DNA of 64,000 nt from Comamonadaceae bacterium M7527 (GCA_021044545.1 CP087990.1:744001-808000), one strand, 5' to 3'; shown: positions 36,194-46,107, counted from the stretch's first letter. Made by a program: numbers and translations. The notes: generated from the letters alone by a model not told the origin.

Positions 36194-37261
36194 TTATTCC
36201 TCGTCAAAGTGGGTGTCTTGCGCTCGCACCACACCGCTTATTAAATTGGCACTGGCCAATGCAGCTTCGTCCAGCCAGCCTGGCGGCACATAGGGCACCA
36301 CACCGCTACACCACTGTTGCCACTGGTCACTGCAGACGCGCAAAGCCGCATGGGCTTGCTCGGCACACACACGTTCAAAGCGCAATGCAGTCCCCGCAGG
36401 CATGTGCGCCATTTTGGCCAAATCAGCCGAAATAACGGTAGCAACCTTGGCATAACCCCCCATGGTTTGGCAGTCTGCCAGCAGCACAATGGGCTCACCA
36501 CTGGCGGGCACCTGTATGGCTCCGGGCGCAATGCCATCCGACACCACATCGGCAGCGCCACGGTGTTGCAAGGTATGCCCTACCAAACGCACACCCATAC
36601 GGTCTTGCGCGGCGCTGGTACGCCAGGTGTTGTGAAACAAATCGTGCAGCGCCTGCTCGGTAAAGTAATCGTCTTGTGGCCCCAACATCACGCGCACAGT
36701 GGCAGCCTCGCCGACATCCCGCGGCCAAGGTTGCCACAATTGGCCGGCCTTGAGGTTGCGAACCACGCGATCATCAAGGGGGTGGGTATATAGTTGGTCA
36801 CCCATGCTCAGCGCACGCCCGTTAACACCGCCCAGGCCAATGCTGGCGTAAGTCGAGCGACTGCCCATATCAGCGGGCACATCCACACCGCCGCCAATCG
36901 CCAAATAAGCGCACGCATCCTGGGCCACACCCACTTGCAAGCTATCGCCCTCACTGGCAATCACACTTTGCCACGCTGGCACTTGCTCTTGAAGGCCACT
37001 CGCTCTGACAAGCATGGCGTCTATGTTGCCAGCCAAAGCAAACCATACTGGGCCTTGCAACACACGCAGCTTGGGCCCGGCTGAGCGCACCTCAATACAA
37101 ACCTCATGGACAGGATTGCCTACCAAGGTATTGGCCGCATGGGCCAAAGGCGCATCCAAAAAGCCAGACCATGGCACACCCGCTCGGCGTTGGCCCCAAC
37201 GCCCCTGATCTTGCAAGGTATTGCCCAGGCCAGCAGCCACGACTTCAAAGCAGGCCTTCAT
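36194..37261 (-). CDS. pxpC: 5-oxoprolinase subunit PxpC (biotin-dependent carboxylase-like)
   Basis: The 355-residue product starts MKACFEVVAAGLGNTLQDQG and has WGQRRAGVPWSGFLD, a typical KipA/PxpC start, and GEPIVLLADCQTMGGYAKVA. It pairs with PxpB to form the ATP-using part of 5-oxoprolinase. The ATG overlaps the pxpB stop by 4 bases, and pxpA follows after 2 bases, so the three are one translational unit. Confidence 0.92.
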   Translation of the reverse strand: MKACFEVVAAGLGNTLQDQGRWGQRRAGVPWSGFLDAPLAHAANTLVGNPVHEVCIEVRSAGPKLRVLQGPVWFALAGNIDAMLVRASGLQEQVPAWQSVIASEGDSLQVGVAQDACAYLAIGGGVDVPADMGSRSTYASIGLGGVNGRALSMGDQLYTHPLDDRVVRNLKAGQLWQPWPRDVGEAATVRVMLGPQDDYFTEQALHDLFHNTWRTSAAQDRMGVRLVGHTLQHRGAADVVSDGIAPGAIQVPASGEPIVLLADCQTMGGYAKVATVISADLAKMAHMPAGTALRFERVCAEQAHAALRVCSDQWQQWCSGVVPYVPPGWLDEAALASANLISGVVRAQDTHFDEE

Positions 37262-38016
37262 ACGCTCAAAGCGCGTCGCGCGTATTGGGCACGTGCATCA
37301 GCCACGCTGAGCTTGGCGCGTCGCAGCGCTTGCAGCTCTTGGCTGTCAACCGCCATAAAGCCCACGGCGTCACCGGCGCTCAGCAGCGCTGCATGGTTGC
37401 CGCCGTGTTTGTCAAACAATGGCAGCGGCATACAGCCAATGAGGTTCCATCCACCCGGACTATCCCAGGGGTAAATACACGCCATGTCATCAGCAATGGC
37501 CAGGGACTGCGCCGGCACACGCTTGCGAGGCACGGCCAACCGTGATGTCTTGAGCGTGTGCGCGAGCTGGGCCAGATACGCAAAGCCCGGCAAAAAACCC
37601 ATGGCGTAAACCCTCAACGACTGCGCCAGCACAGCATCCACCAGCGCTTGCGGGCTCATGCCCAGCAGCTGCGCCGTGTTGATCAGGTCTGGCGCGTACT
37701 CCTCGTCAAAGCACACAGGCAAACGCCACACCAGACCACTGGCAGGTGCAACATTGGGCGTGGTGGCCAGTTGCAACAAGGTGTTGCCCAAGGCCTGCGC
37801 ATCTGCCTGCAGGGGGTCAAACAATACCGTCACAGATCGGAAAGTAGGCACTATGTCGCGCACACCTTGAAGCGTACCCGCACGCTGGCGTTGCTCCAAG
37901 GCTTGGGCAATAGCGGCGCACTGCGCATTCACGTCGGCATCAACCTGCGCACCCAGTTCAAGCGTCCAGGCGGCGTCACCCATAGGCAACAACCTAGGTG
38001 TTGGGTAAGCACGCAT
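37258..38016 (-). CDS. pxpB: 5-oxoprolinase subunit PxpB (KipI-like)
   Basis: ATG 38016 (MRAYPTPRLLPMGDAAWTLE) gives 252 residues and overlaps the dctM stop in a TAATG junction; the longer reading from 38037 would run into dctM. Conserved segments are VYAMGFLPGFAYLAQL, LAVPRKRVPAQSLAIADD and YPWDSPGGWNLIGCMPLPLF. It is the KipI/AHS1-type subunit of the prokaryotic 5-oxoprolinase. Confidence 0.91.
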   Translation of the reverse strand: MRAYPTPRLLPMGDAAWTLELGAQVDADVNAQCAAIAQALEQRQRAGTLQGVRDIVPTFRSVTVLFDPLQADAQALGNTLLQLATTPNVAPASGLVWRLPVCFDEEYAPDLINTAQLLGMSPQALVDAVLAQSLRVYAMGFLPGFAYLAQLAHTLKTSRLAVPRKRVPAQSLAIADDMACIYPWDSPGGWNLIGCMPLPLFDKHGGNHAALLSAGDAVGFMAVDSQELQALRRAKLSVADARAQYARRALSV

Positions 38017-39308
38017 TACATGAGACTGGGCAGCCACAGCACAATGCCGGGAAAGTAGTAAATCAACACAATCGCCAACATCATGAGTCCAAACATGGGC
38101 ACGACGGTTCTGGCAATGTAGCCAATGTCACGCTTGGTCAGACCTTGCAGTACAAACAGATTAAGGCCAACAGGCGGCGTAATCTGAGCCACCTCTACCA
38201 CCAGCACCACAAACACACCAAACCACACCAAATCGAGACCAGCTTGCTGAATAGTAGGCAACAACACGCCAATGGTGAGCACCACCATGGATATACCGTC
38301 CAGAAAGCAACCCAGCACCAGAAAGAACACGGTCAAGGCCATTACCAATGCCAGCGGCGACAAACCCAAAGCGCCAATGAACTCTGCCAAATGGCGTGGC
38401 AAGCCAACAAAGCCCATGGCCAGTGTGAGAAAGGCTGCGCCCGCCAAAATGAGGCCAATCATGCAGTAGACCTTGCATGCGCTGGTGAGGCCCTCGGTAA
38501 AAGACGACCAGGACAAACTGCCCTCAAGCGTGGACAGCAGCAACGCGCCCAAAACACCAATGGCAGCGGCCTCTGTGGCGGTGGCAATGCCGGTATATAT
38601 GGAGCCCAATACGGCCAGGATAAGCCCCACCACTGGCAGCAATTTGCTGGACGCTTTGAGTTTTTCAACAAAGCCCATGTCCTGGTCAGCAGCGGGTATG
38701 GCTGAGGGGTTACGCCAAGCCCACAAGGCAATGTAGCCCATGAACAGCGCCGCCAACATCAGCCCTGGCAAAGCACCCGCCACAAACAACCTCGAGATGG
38801 ACACATCGGCAGCCACACCATACACAATCATGATGATGGACGGTGGAATCAACAGGCCCAAGGTGGCAGCACCAGCCAGCGAGCCAATCGCCATGGCAGG
38901 CGGGTAGCCGCGCCGGTCAAGCTCAGACAGGGATATCTTGCCAATGGTGGCGCAGGTGGCTGCGGACGAGCCGGATACCGCTGCAAAAATGGCGCTGCCA
39001 ATCACGTTAACGTGCAGCAACCGCCCTGGCACGCGGTTGAACCAGGGCGACAAGCCTTTGAACATGTTGTCGGACAGGTTGGTTCTAAAGAGTATTTCCC
39101 CCATCCACAAAAACAAGGGCAACGCGGTCAGCGTCCAACTGGAGCTGGAACCCCATATGGTGAGCACCATGCTGTCGCCAACGGGGCGCGGACTGACAAA
39201 CAGCATAGTGACCAAGCCCACTGCCAGCAGCGCCATGCCAATCCAAAAGCCGCTGGCCAATATGACCACCAGCAACACAATGAGGCCTATGGCCAATACA
39301 ACGTCCAT
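38016..39308 (-). CDS. dctM: TRAP transporter large permease
   Basis: The 430-residue protein has about 12 hydrophobic segments and the DctM signatures AVSGSSAATCATIGKISLSE and GAATLGLLIPPSIIMIVYGV. It forms the Na+-coupled translocation channel of the TRAP system with DctQ. It lies 8 bases after dctQ and overlaps pxpB, so transport and catabolism are cotranscribed. Confidence 0.94.
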   Translation of the reverse strand: MDVVLAIGLIVLLVVILASGFWIGMALLAVGLVTMLFVSPRPVGDSMVLTIWGSSSSWTLTALPLFLWMGEILFRTNLSDNMFKGLSPWFNRVPGRLLHVNVIGSAIFAAVSGSSAATCATIGKISLSELDRRGYPPAMAIGSLAGAATLGLLIPPSIIMIVYGVAADVSISRLFVAGALPGLMLAALFMGYIALWAWRNPSAIPAADQDMGFVEKLKASSKLLPVVGLILAVLGSIYTGIATATEAAAIGVLGALLLSTLEGSLSWSSFTEGLTSACKVYCMIGLILAGAAFLTLAMGFVGLPRHLAEFIGALGLSPLALVMALTVFFLVLGCFLDGISMVVLTIGVLLPTIQQAGLDLVWFGVFVVLVVEVAQITPPVGLNLFVLQGLTKRDIGYIARTVVPMFGLMMLAIVLIYYFPGIVLWLPSLM

Positions 39309-39316
39309 GTGAAGCC

Positions 39317-39841
39317 TTATTGGAAGTCAGCTTGGCCAGCCGAAGGCGCAGTGCGCTCATCTAGGAAATGGCCCAGCGTGTATTTGTTGTAAAGAGCATG
39401 GCAGGCTGCAACAGCCAGGCCAATACAGCCAAGCGCCATGCTCAGCTGTGGAATCCACATGGGCGTTGCATCACCTGTGGGCGCAACGTCATGAAACAAA
39501 TGAGACTGCCACACTAAACGACAGGCAAACCAGGCCACATAAGTGGACAACAGCACACCGCCACACAAGACCACATAGTCCAGCACGTTGCGCCATACGT
39601 CTTGGGCTTTATTGGTCAGTATGGTGACGCGCACATGATCGCCACCCAGAAAAGCACTAGGCAAGGCCAAAAACAAAGCGGCGGCAATGGCGTAGCCCGC
39701 GTAGCCATCAAGCCCGGTAATAGACCAGCCGTCAACAAGGCGCGTAGCAATATTTAGCGTGATGGCAAGCAAGGCACACACCATGGAGATGCAGGCCAGC
39801 ACCAACAGCAACTTGTAAAAATACAGCAAGTAAACACGCAT
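39317..39841 (-). CDS. dctQ: TRAP transporter small permease
   Basis: The 174-residue protein has four hydrophobic segments and the DctQ-like stretch LPSAFLGGDHVRVTILTNKA. It supports DctM in the membrane. It sits between dctP and dctM in the usual P-Q-M order. Confidence 0.9.
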   Translation of the reverse strand: MRVYLLYFYKLLLVLACISMVCALLAITLNIATRLVDGWSITGLDGYAGYAIAAALFLALPSAFLGGDHVRVTILTNKAQDVWRNVLDYVVLCGGVLLSTYVAWFACRLVWQSHLFHDVAPTGDATPMWIPQLSMALGCIGLAVAACHALYNKYTLGHFLDERTAPSAGQADFQ

Positions 39842-39928
39842 AGCGCTAGTTCCTAAGTAAGGCTTGGATCATGGTAAAAGTGCCATAACCCAAGCCCTTG
39901 GCTCATAAAAAGAAGAGCCTATTGGAGT

Positions 39929-40894
39929 TTACTGACCGTAGGCAGACAAGATAGCCGCGCCATCCGCACCAGCAGCCTTGGCCCAGTCGGCAGTCATTTC
40001 CTTGCCAATACCACCCAGCGCCGCCTTGACACTGTCAGACGGCTCAGCAATCGTCATGCCGTTGGCACGCAACACGTTGATGGAGTCGGTGTTGACCTGT
40101 TCGCTCTTGGCCCAGCCGCGCGCCTCAGCCATGGCGGCCGCTTTGAGGACTGCGTCTTGCGTGGCCTTGTCGAGTGCGTCAAAGGCTTTTTGGCTCACGG
40201 CTGTCACGTTGCATGGCAACCAGCCGTTGACTGGGTAGAAGAACTTGGTTTGCTCATACAGCTTGCCGTCAGCGCCGCTGGCGCTTGAGGTCAGGAAGTT
40301 TTGCGCAGCACCGGTGGCCAAGGCTTGGCCCAACTCGGGCAACTGTATGGTCACTGGTGACGCGCCCAGCATTTGCGCAATTTTGGTCGTGGCAGGGTTG
40401 TAGGCACGCATCTTGGTGCCCTTGAAATCTTCCGCACTGTTAATGGCTTTAACAGAGTACAAAGACTGGCCAGGCCATGGCACCGAGAACAGCATCTTCA
40501 CACCCTGGCTCGCCAACACCTTGCTTTGCACAGGCTTGCTCGCGTCCAGCAAACGCTTGGCGTCCGGGTAGCTGGTCGCCAAAAACGGAATGGAGTCCAC
40601 GCCAAACACAGGGTTCTCGTTACTCAAACCCGAGATGATGAATTCACCTGCAGGCACTAGGCCGGCCTGGATTGAGCGCTTGATCTCTGGCTGCTTGAAC
40701 AAGGAGCCACCAGCATGCAAGGTGATCTTGAGTTTGCCGCCAGACAGTTTTTCCACGTCATCGGCAAACTGCTGCACGTTTTGCGTCTGGAAGGTATTGA
40801 CGCCGTAGCCCGTGGGCAAATCCCAGGTTGTTTGGGCGCTGGCCATGCTGACAAAACCAGCGGCCGCAAGTGCAGTGATGAGTTGTTTTTTCAT
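39929..40894 (-). CDS. dctP: TRAP transporter substrate-binding protein
   Basis: The 321-residue product has a signal peptide (MKKQLITALAAAGFVSMASA) and a DctP domain with PWPGQSLYSVKAINSAEDFK and KMRAYNPATTKIAQMLGASP; the arginine in the latter is the usual carboxylate anchor of TRAP binding proteins. An AGGAGA site precedes the ATG. The partner enzymes suggest a glutamate- or 5-oxoproline-like ligand, which is inference. Confidence 0.92.
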   Translation of the reverse strand: MKKQLITALAAAGFVSMASAQTTWDLPTGYGVNTFQTQNVQQFADDVEKLSGGKLKITLHAGGSLFKQPEIKRSIQAGLVPAGEFIISGLSNENPVFGVDSIPFLATSYPDAKRLLDASKPVQSKVLASQGVKMLFSVPWPGQSLYSVKAINSAEDFKGTKMRAYNPATTKIAQMLGASPVTIQLPELGQALATGAAQNFLTSSASGADGKLYEQTKFFYPVNGWLPCNVTAVSQKAFDALDKATQDAVLKAAAMAEARGWAKSEQVNTDSINVLRANGMTIAEPSDSVKAALGGIGKEMTADWAKAAGADGAAILSAYGQ

Positions 40895-40941
40895 AAATGT
40901 CTCCTAGTGATGGATATGAACGAGAACGGGGAACGGAAAAC

Positions 40942-41739
40942 TCAGAAACTCGCCAGCTGGCTATTTTTTAAATCCGTGATCAGCATGCAGCCAGGCGCGT
41001 GGGTGATGCAAAAGTCTGGTTTGGCGTGTAGCAGCGCAGACTGTGGCGTGACACCGCATGCCCAAAACACCGGTATTTCGCCCTCATACAAGTCCACCGC
41101 ATCGCCGTAGTCGGGCTTGCTCAAGTCTGCAATACCAATGCGTGCGGGGTCTCCAAGGTGAATAGGTGCGCCGTGCACCTCGGGGTAGCGCGACGTGATT
41201 TGTACCGCCTTGATCGCATCCTTGGCCAGCATGGGGCGCATGGACACCACCATGGGCCCCGCAAAAGGGCCTGCCGCCACCGTTTGAATATTGCTGCGGT
41301 ACATGGGTACGTTTCGGCCCTGCTCTATGTGACGAACAGGCACGTTGGCCTCAAGCAAGGCTTCTTCAAATGAGAACGAGCAACCAATAATGAATGTCAC
41401 CAAATCATCACGCCACAGTGAGGAGATATCGCTGGGCGTGGCCACAATCTCACCATGACGCCAAACGCGGTATTGCGGCACGTCTGTGCGAATATCAATG
41501 TCAGCACCCAGCAGCGGCAGATGCGGATCACCGGGCTCGCTCAAACCAATGATGGGGCAAGGCCTGCGGTTGTTTTGGCAAAAGCGCAAAAAATCGGACG
41601 CACTGTCTTGCGGCAGTATCACCACATTGCCCTGCAACTGGCTACCCGCTATGCCGCTGGTGTTGCCGCTGAATGAGCCACTGCGAATGGATTGGCGCAA
41701 AGCCGCGATATCCGTTGGCGCTGTTAATGCTGACCCCAT
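40942..41739 (-). CDS. DUF1445 hydro-lyase, D-glutamate cyclase-like
   Basis: I take ATG 41739 ([20 protein letters not shown]), giving 265 residues; an upstream ATG at 41796 is possible. Family segments are [40 protein letters not shown] and [17 protein letters not shown]1445 is related to one domain of mammalian D-glutamate cyclase, which makes 5-oxo-D-proline from D-glutamate. Next to 5-oxoprolinase genes this is a meaningful match, although bacterial activity is not proven here. It is the first structural gene after the LysR regulator. Confidence 0.87.
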   Translation of the reverse strand: MGSALTAPTDIAALRQSIRSGSFSGNTSGIAGSQLQGNVVILPQDSASDFLRFCQNNRRPCPIIGLSEPGDPHLPLLGADIDIRTDVPQYRVWRHGEIVATPSDISSLWRDDLVTFIIGCSFSFEEALLEANVPVRHIEQGRNVPMYRSNIQTVAAGPFAGPMVVSMRPMLAKDAIKAVQITSRYPEVHGAPIHLGDPARIGIADLSKPDYGDAVDLYEGEIPVFWACGVTPQSALLHAKPDFCITHAPGCMLITDLKNSQLASF

Positions 41740-41845
41740 GAATGACTTCCAATCAATGAAACGTTGCAATCGAAATTCATTATTGGTACAAGCCACGCAT
41801 CACACAAGCGGAAAAAATTTTTGAGGTCTCATCAAATTTTTCTAT

Positions 41846-41865
41846 GATTGGTAATTACCCCAATC
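41846..41865. promoter_or_regulatory. Candidate LysR-type operator
   Basis: An inverted repeat GATTGG-N8-CCAATC lies between the LysR gene and the DUF1445 gene and contains a T-N11-A core around TAATTACC. It is placed where the LysR regulator would control the downstream catabolic operon. Confidence 0.5.
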
Positions 41866-41897
41866 TGCAAAAACTAGCCTTTTAACGCTGCTCCCGG

Positions 41898-42779
41898 CTA
41901 CTTGAACTGCGCCACAAAAGCCGCAGCAGATGCAACAAGCATCTCAACCTCACGTGACGTTGGATCAACCCTGTAACTGGCATGTATGGGCAGTGGGTGC
42001 AGCTGAACCTCAGACTTCAACGGCTTGAGGTTTGGGAAACTCATGGGGTTGCGCACCGCCTGCAAAGGCAGCGTGGCAATACCAAAACCGCCCTGCACCA
42101 ACTGCGCCATGGCGGAAATAGACGAGATGGTGTGAATGCGCTTGGGCGACTTGTTGGCCTCATTGAACAAATCCACCAAGTGCACATGGGGCTGCGAGCC
42201 GCGCTGGAAGGTCAACAGCTCGTAGTCACACAAGTTGTCTAATGAGTATTGACGCTTGCGATGCGCGGTTTTGTTACCAATGAGAGCCATCTCCATAGCG
42301 GGAAATGGCTTGGTAAAAATAGTCTCGCCTGAGGCCGGCAATGCGGCAAACACCAAATCTTGCACACCACGACTGACCTGGTCCAGCAAGGTGGGCGTGG
42401 TATCTACCGACAACTCTAGCGACAGCCCCGGGTGCTCTGCGCGCAACTGCTCAAGCCAGGGCACCAGCCAAGAGTGCAGCACGGACTCAATGGCACCAAT
42501 GCGCACGGTCACCGCCAAACGCTCGCTTTGCCCCATTTCGGCTTTCACCTCGCGTTGCAACTCCAGCAAGCGTTCGGCATGCCTGAAAAACCGCGTACCC
42601 GCCAGCGTGAGACGAAACTGCTTGTCGCGCCTGTCCAGCAACAGCACGCCCAACTCGTCTTCCAAAGCGGAAATTCGACTAGACACCGCAGACTGCGTCA
42701 AAAACATTTTGTCGGCTGCGCGCGTCACGCTTTTAAGCATGACCACCCAGTAGAACGACTCAACAAATCGCAAGTTCAT
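41898..42779 (-). CDS. LysR-type transcriptional regulator
   Basis: The 293-residue protein has an N-terminal winged helix (SVTRAADKMFLTQSAVSSRISALEDELG across residues about 17-44) and a LysR substrate-binding domain. It is transcribed in the same direction as, and upstream of, the DUF1445-TRAP-pxp genes, with a 158-base gap that holds an inverted repeat. It is the likely regulator of that unit, sensing its substrate. Confidence 0.92.
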   Translation of the reverse strand: MNLRFVESFYWVVMLKSVTRAADKMFLTQSAVSSRISALEDELGVLLLDRRDKQFRLTLAGTRFFRHAERLLELQREVKAEMGQSERLAVTVRIGAIESVLHSWLVPWLEQLRAEHPGLSLELSVDTTPTLLDQVSRGVQDLVFAALPASGETIFTKPFPAMEMALIGNKTAHRKRQYSLDNLCDYELLTFQRGSQPHVHLVDLFNEANKSPKRIHTISSISAMAQLVQGGFGIATLPLQAVRNPMSFPNLKPLKSEVQLHPLPIHASYRVDPTSREVEMLVASAAAFVAQFK

Positions 42780-42975
42780 GCGTGTACACCTGGTTTAAAC
42801 AAGCGCTTATTGTGCCGTTCGCACGCCATGCACCGCATTGACCACGCCTGCACCGCTGTGTGTGCGATCAAGTCCCCATGCTTGCAAGTGCGTGGCGCAT
42901 GATAGACCTGTGAGTCAGTTGTGTAAGCCACACCACCCGTGCATAGCAGCCATGCCCCAACTGCGCCGCCCCCAG

Positions 42976-43536
42976 CTACTCGCGGTACAACACCACCTCG
43001 GCTTGCTCTACCTCATAGCCTGTCACGCTCTCGCCGTTGGTTGACCGGTGCGCCTTGATGATGCCTTGCACCCACACCGTCTCCATGGTGGGAAAGTCAA
43101 CCGGCTTGCCAGGGCGCACAAGAATGATTTGGTTGGCCGGCGGCGGCGGCGTGTGCACGCAGGCACCGAAATAAGGCACCAGCAAAAAGGACTGTTTGCT
43201 GCCCACATCGGTGTCAATGGCCACCACAAAGCCAGGTATTTTGATGCGCTTGCCGTCCAGGTCCGTGCGCGTGGGCGCGTTGTCCCATTCCTTGCGCAGC
43301 GCTGCCATGTAGCTGTTGGCAGCCGGTGAGTCGTCTATCAGTGACGATATCTTGTTGGCCAACATTTGCAGGTGCGGACTGGGCTTCCAGCCTGTGGGCA
43401 CCAACTCGTCCCAGCTCAGCTCCTGCACGGCTTGGGCCTGCGCTGCCAGCGGCAAGACGGCGCAGGCAGATGCCGTCAGATAGGCTGCAAGAACACCCGC
43501 GCCCAGGCGCAACGTTATCCGGCGGTTATTCATCAT
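42976..43536 (-). CDS. DUF3299 domain exported protein
   Basis: The 186-residue product has a signal peptide ending AAQAQA and a DUF3299 domain (KRIKIPGFVVAIDTDVGSKQ, FLLVPYFGACVHTPPPPANQ, VWVQGIIKAHRSTNGES). The single Cys-x-His in ACVH could bind metal. In Vibrio a protein of this family (ZrgE, from memory) belongs to a zinc uptake operon with a DUF2796 protein and an ABC pair, as seen here. Its ATG overlaps the permease stop. The 196 bases upstream of it toward the LysR gene hold no feature I can name. Confidence 0.85.
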   Translation of the reverse strand: MMNNRRITLRLGAGVLAAYLTASACAVLPLAAQAQAVQELSWDELVPTGWKPSPHLQMLANKISSLIDDSPAANSYMAALRKEWDNAPTRTDLDGKRIKIPGFVVAIDTDVGSKQSFLLVPYFGACVHTPPPPANQIILVRPGKPVDFPTMETVWVQGIIKAHRSTNGESVTGYEVEQAEVVLYRE

Positions 43537-44789
43537 CCACTACTCCTTGGATTAAGCGCCTCGCCCAGCGAGCTGCGCGTGCTTAGCCATGCTGGCAGCA
43601 ACGCACTCGCCACAGCAATCACCAGCAAGCCTGCCAACACAAAAACCGTTTGGGCACTGACCCAGCTGTGCGTCAACACCACACCCGTGGCCGTTCCCAG
43701 CCACTCACTGCCCACAGCAATGCAAACGTGCAGCAGCGCAATGCCGGCGGCCGTACCCAGCACAAAGGTTAGCAAGGCCTCAGCCAGCACCATCACCATA
43801 AGACCGCCAGACGATGCGCCTGTGGCGCGAAGCACCGCTATTTCACGCTTGCGCGTTTGTAAGGACATCAACAGCGTAGCCGCCAGCGCAAGCCCTGCAC
43901 CCACCGCCACCAGCCAAGCCACTGCGCGCAGGGTCGACTCGACAATGCCAAGCGTTTGCCACAACTCATCCAGGGCCACGCCTGGCATCACGGCGCTCAG
44001 CGCTGGTGAGTCAATGCCCTGCACCGTGCGGCGCACCGCAAATACTTTGGCAGGGCTTGTCAGCCCCAGTAGCCATGCATTCACTTGCATGCCCTGACGC
44101 TGCGTGGCCTGCTGCATCAGCCCCTCAAAGCTATTGGCCGCGCCGCCCGTGTGTGCTGCCTGAAACCCTGCCAGCGACACCCACACCGCCTGGTCAATAG
44201 GCGCGCCAGTTGGCGCCAGAATGCCGCTGACCTTAAAGCTGACGTGATCGTGGCGCTTGGCCAAGCCGCCAAAAGTACCGTGCGAAAACATCACCGCACT
44301 GCCAACGCCCAGGCCCAGTTTGTGTGCAGCCGCAGCACCCAGCACCACATCGGTAGGCACGTTAAACAGCACACCGTGAGCCAGTGACAGGGCTTGACCC
44401 GCTGCACGCACGTGCTCAAAGTAGGCCGGCGTGGTGGCCACCACAGGCTGGCGGCGCACAAAGTCACCCATGGCAACAGGCACAACCCAGTCCACACCAT
44501 CTATGGCACGCAAGCGCTCACCCGTTTGCTCGGGCAACACCGCCGTGCCCCGTCCAATTTGAAACACGGTATTGAGCAACAGCTCAATAGGGCTGGCTTT
44601 GGCCCCTACGATCAAGTCAACCCCAGACACTGCCCTGGAGAAACTACTGCGCGCATCGGCCCCCACCTGGTGAATGGCCAATACAAGCGTGGTCGCCAAT
44701 GCAATGGACGCGGCCACCAAACCCATAGAAACGCGCCTAGACCACGCGCTGTGCATCGCAAGTTGCAGCCACAAACCAAGTTTGCTCAT
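43533..44789 (-). CDS. ABC transporter permease, MacB/FtsX type
   Basis: The 418-residue protein has one N-terminal membrane segment, a large periplasmic domain (about 45-270) and three C-terminal segments with ETL-type features (TRKREIAVLRATGASSGG), the layout of MacB/LolC-type mechanotransmission permeases. It overlaps both neighbours by 4 bases, so it works with the ATPase at 44786-45490. In this context it probably drives a zinc-related process across the envelope. Confidence 0.88.
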   Translation of the reverse strand: MSKLGLWLQLAMHSAWSRRVSMGLVAASIALATTLVLAIHQVGADARSSFSRAVSGVDLIVGAKASPIELLLNTVFQIGRGTAVLPEQTGERLRAIDGVDWVVPVAMGDFVRRQPVVATTPAYFEHVRAAGQALSLAHGVLFNVPTDVVLGAAAAHKLGLGVGSAVMFSHGTFGGLAKRHDHVSFKVSGILAPTGAPIDQAVWVSLAGFQAAHTGGAANSFEGLMQQATQRQGMQVNAWLLGLTSPAKVFAVRRTVQGIDSPALSAVMPGVALDELWQTLGIVESTLRAVAWLVAVGAGLALAATLLMSLQTRKREIAVLRATGASSGGLMVMVLAEALLTFVLGTAAGIALLHVCIAVGSEWLGTATGVVLTHSWVSAQTVFVLAGLLVIAVASALLPAWLSTRSSLGEALNPRSSG

Positions 44790-45490
44790 GCTGTTACCCC
44801 CTGCTTTGTGGTCGCACGCACATGCGCATTAAAGTCAATGCATTGGTCAAACAAAGGCAGCAGTGCGGCGTCGTGGCTGACCACCAGCAAGGCCGAGCCG
44901 CTGTCTTTGGCTTGCTGCACCAGCACCTGCATCAGGGCGCGGCTGTTGGCCGCATCAAGCGCCGAGGTGGGCTCATCTGCCACCAGCAAAGCGGGCTGCA
45001 ACAGCAACGCCCGAATGGCTGCCACGCGCTGCTGCTGGCCCACAGACAGGTTGCCCGCAGGCTGCGCCCATAAAGACTGCGACAAGGCAAATGCGTCGCA
45101 CAAACGACGCATGCGCTCGCCCACTTGTTCATGGCGCCGTCCTTGCGCGTCCCGCATACGCCACGGCAGCAGCATATTGTCTTGGGCACTGAGATAAGGC
45201 AGCAAGTTGAACTGCTGAAACACATAGCCCACATGCCTGCGCCTTAGTGCATCAGCCGCCGCAGGTTTGAGGCCATGCAAGGCCTCTTGGGCAATCCAGA
45301 CTTCACCGCGCTGCAGGGGCAGCACGCCTGTCAACAGCGACAGCAACGTGCTCTTGCCGCAGCCGCTGGGCCCGTGCACCACAGCGGTGTCGCCCGCACC
45401 CAGGTGCAGCGACTGCACATGAATAATAGGTTCATCAGCCGTCCAGCCAAACAGCAGGTCATGCACGGCCAGTTTGGGTGTGGCGGTCAT
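44786..45490 (-). CDS. ABC transporter ATP-binding protein, LolD/MacB type
   Basis: The 234-residue protein has Walker A GPSGCGKSTLLSLL, signature LSVGQQQRVAAIRALL and Walker B LLVADEPTSALD, plus VGYVFQQFNLLPYLSAQDNM of the LolD branch. It energises the permease encoded immediately downstream. Overlaps on both sides (ATGA) show tight coupling. Confidence 0.93.
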   Translation of the reverse strand: MTATPKLAVHDLLFGWTADEPIIHVQSLHLGAGDTAVVHGPSGCGKSTLLSLLTGVLPLQRGEVWIAQEALHGLKPAAADALRRRHVGYVFQQFNLLPYLSAQDNMLLPWRMRDAQGRRHEQVGERMRRLCDAFALSQSLWAQPAGNLSVGQQQRVAAIRALLLQPALLVADEPTSALDAANSRALMQVLVQQAKDSGSALLVVSHDAALLPLFDQCIDFNAHVRATTKQGVTA

Positions 45491-46035
45491 GGCAAGGCAA
45501 GCAGTCTTGCAGGTGCGCGCACATCACGCGCAAATTGCCTGCCGTTAACCACACCTTGCACCAACACAGTCTGCATGCCAGGCCACTGCTTCATGGCCAG
45601 CAGCTCAACGCTTTGCAGCGCTTGAGGCTTGGCGCAGCGCCAAGAAACCAGCCACTGCGCATCAGCATGCATGGCTTGGCCGTCATGGTCTGCATGGTCT
45701 GCATGCGCTTCATGCTCATGGACCTCAACCCCTGGCACATCAACGTCTACCGACGCCACCACACATTGCGCCGCAGGCGTGGGCTTAAGCCACTGCCCAG
45801 CCTTTGTCAACTGCGCTTGCGCATTGGCCAGCGCCTCACGCTGCGCCTTGTTTTCAGCTTGATGCTCAAAGCCCACCAGGGTATCCAGAGGCATGTCCCA
45901 GCGCAGCGACAGGTTGGCGCCAGATACCACCAACTCAATGTTTGACTGGCCATGTACATGGCGCTCACTGGCAAGGCTTGTCAGCGGAAAGGCGCACACC
46001 AAAGCACACGCCACAAATTGTTTCGTCATCAACAC
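45487..46035 (-). CDS. DUF2796 (ZrgA-like) exported metal-binding protein
   Basis: The 182-residue product has a signal peptide (MLMTKQFVACALVCAFPLTS), then RHVHGQSNIELVVSGANLSL and PLDTLVGFEHQAENKAQREA, the DUF2796 hallmarks. A central His/Asp-rich loop (HEHEAHADHADHDGQAMHAD) probably binds zinc. Related ZrgA proteins help zinc uptake in Vibrio. It sits directly before the ABC pair and overlaps it by 4 bases. Confidence 0.9.
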   Translation of the reverse strand: MLMTKQFVACALVCAFPLTSLASERHVHGQSNIELVVSGANLSLRWDMPLDTLVGFEHQAENKAQREALANAQAQLTKAGQWLKPTPAAQCVVASVDVDVPGVEVHEHEAHADHADHDGQAMHADAQWLVSWRCAKPQALQSVELLAMKQWPGMQTVLVQGVVNGRQFARDVRAPARLLALP

Positions 46036-46107
46036 AGCAATTACTCCTTAACAGTCCATCCAGACGTTGACTCGCACAAAGGCACAGAGTCCAACGCCGC
46101 AGCAGAT

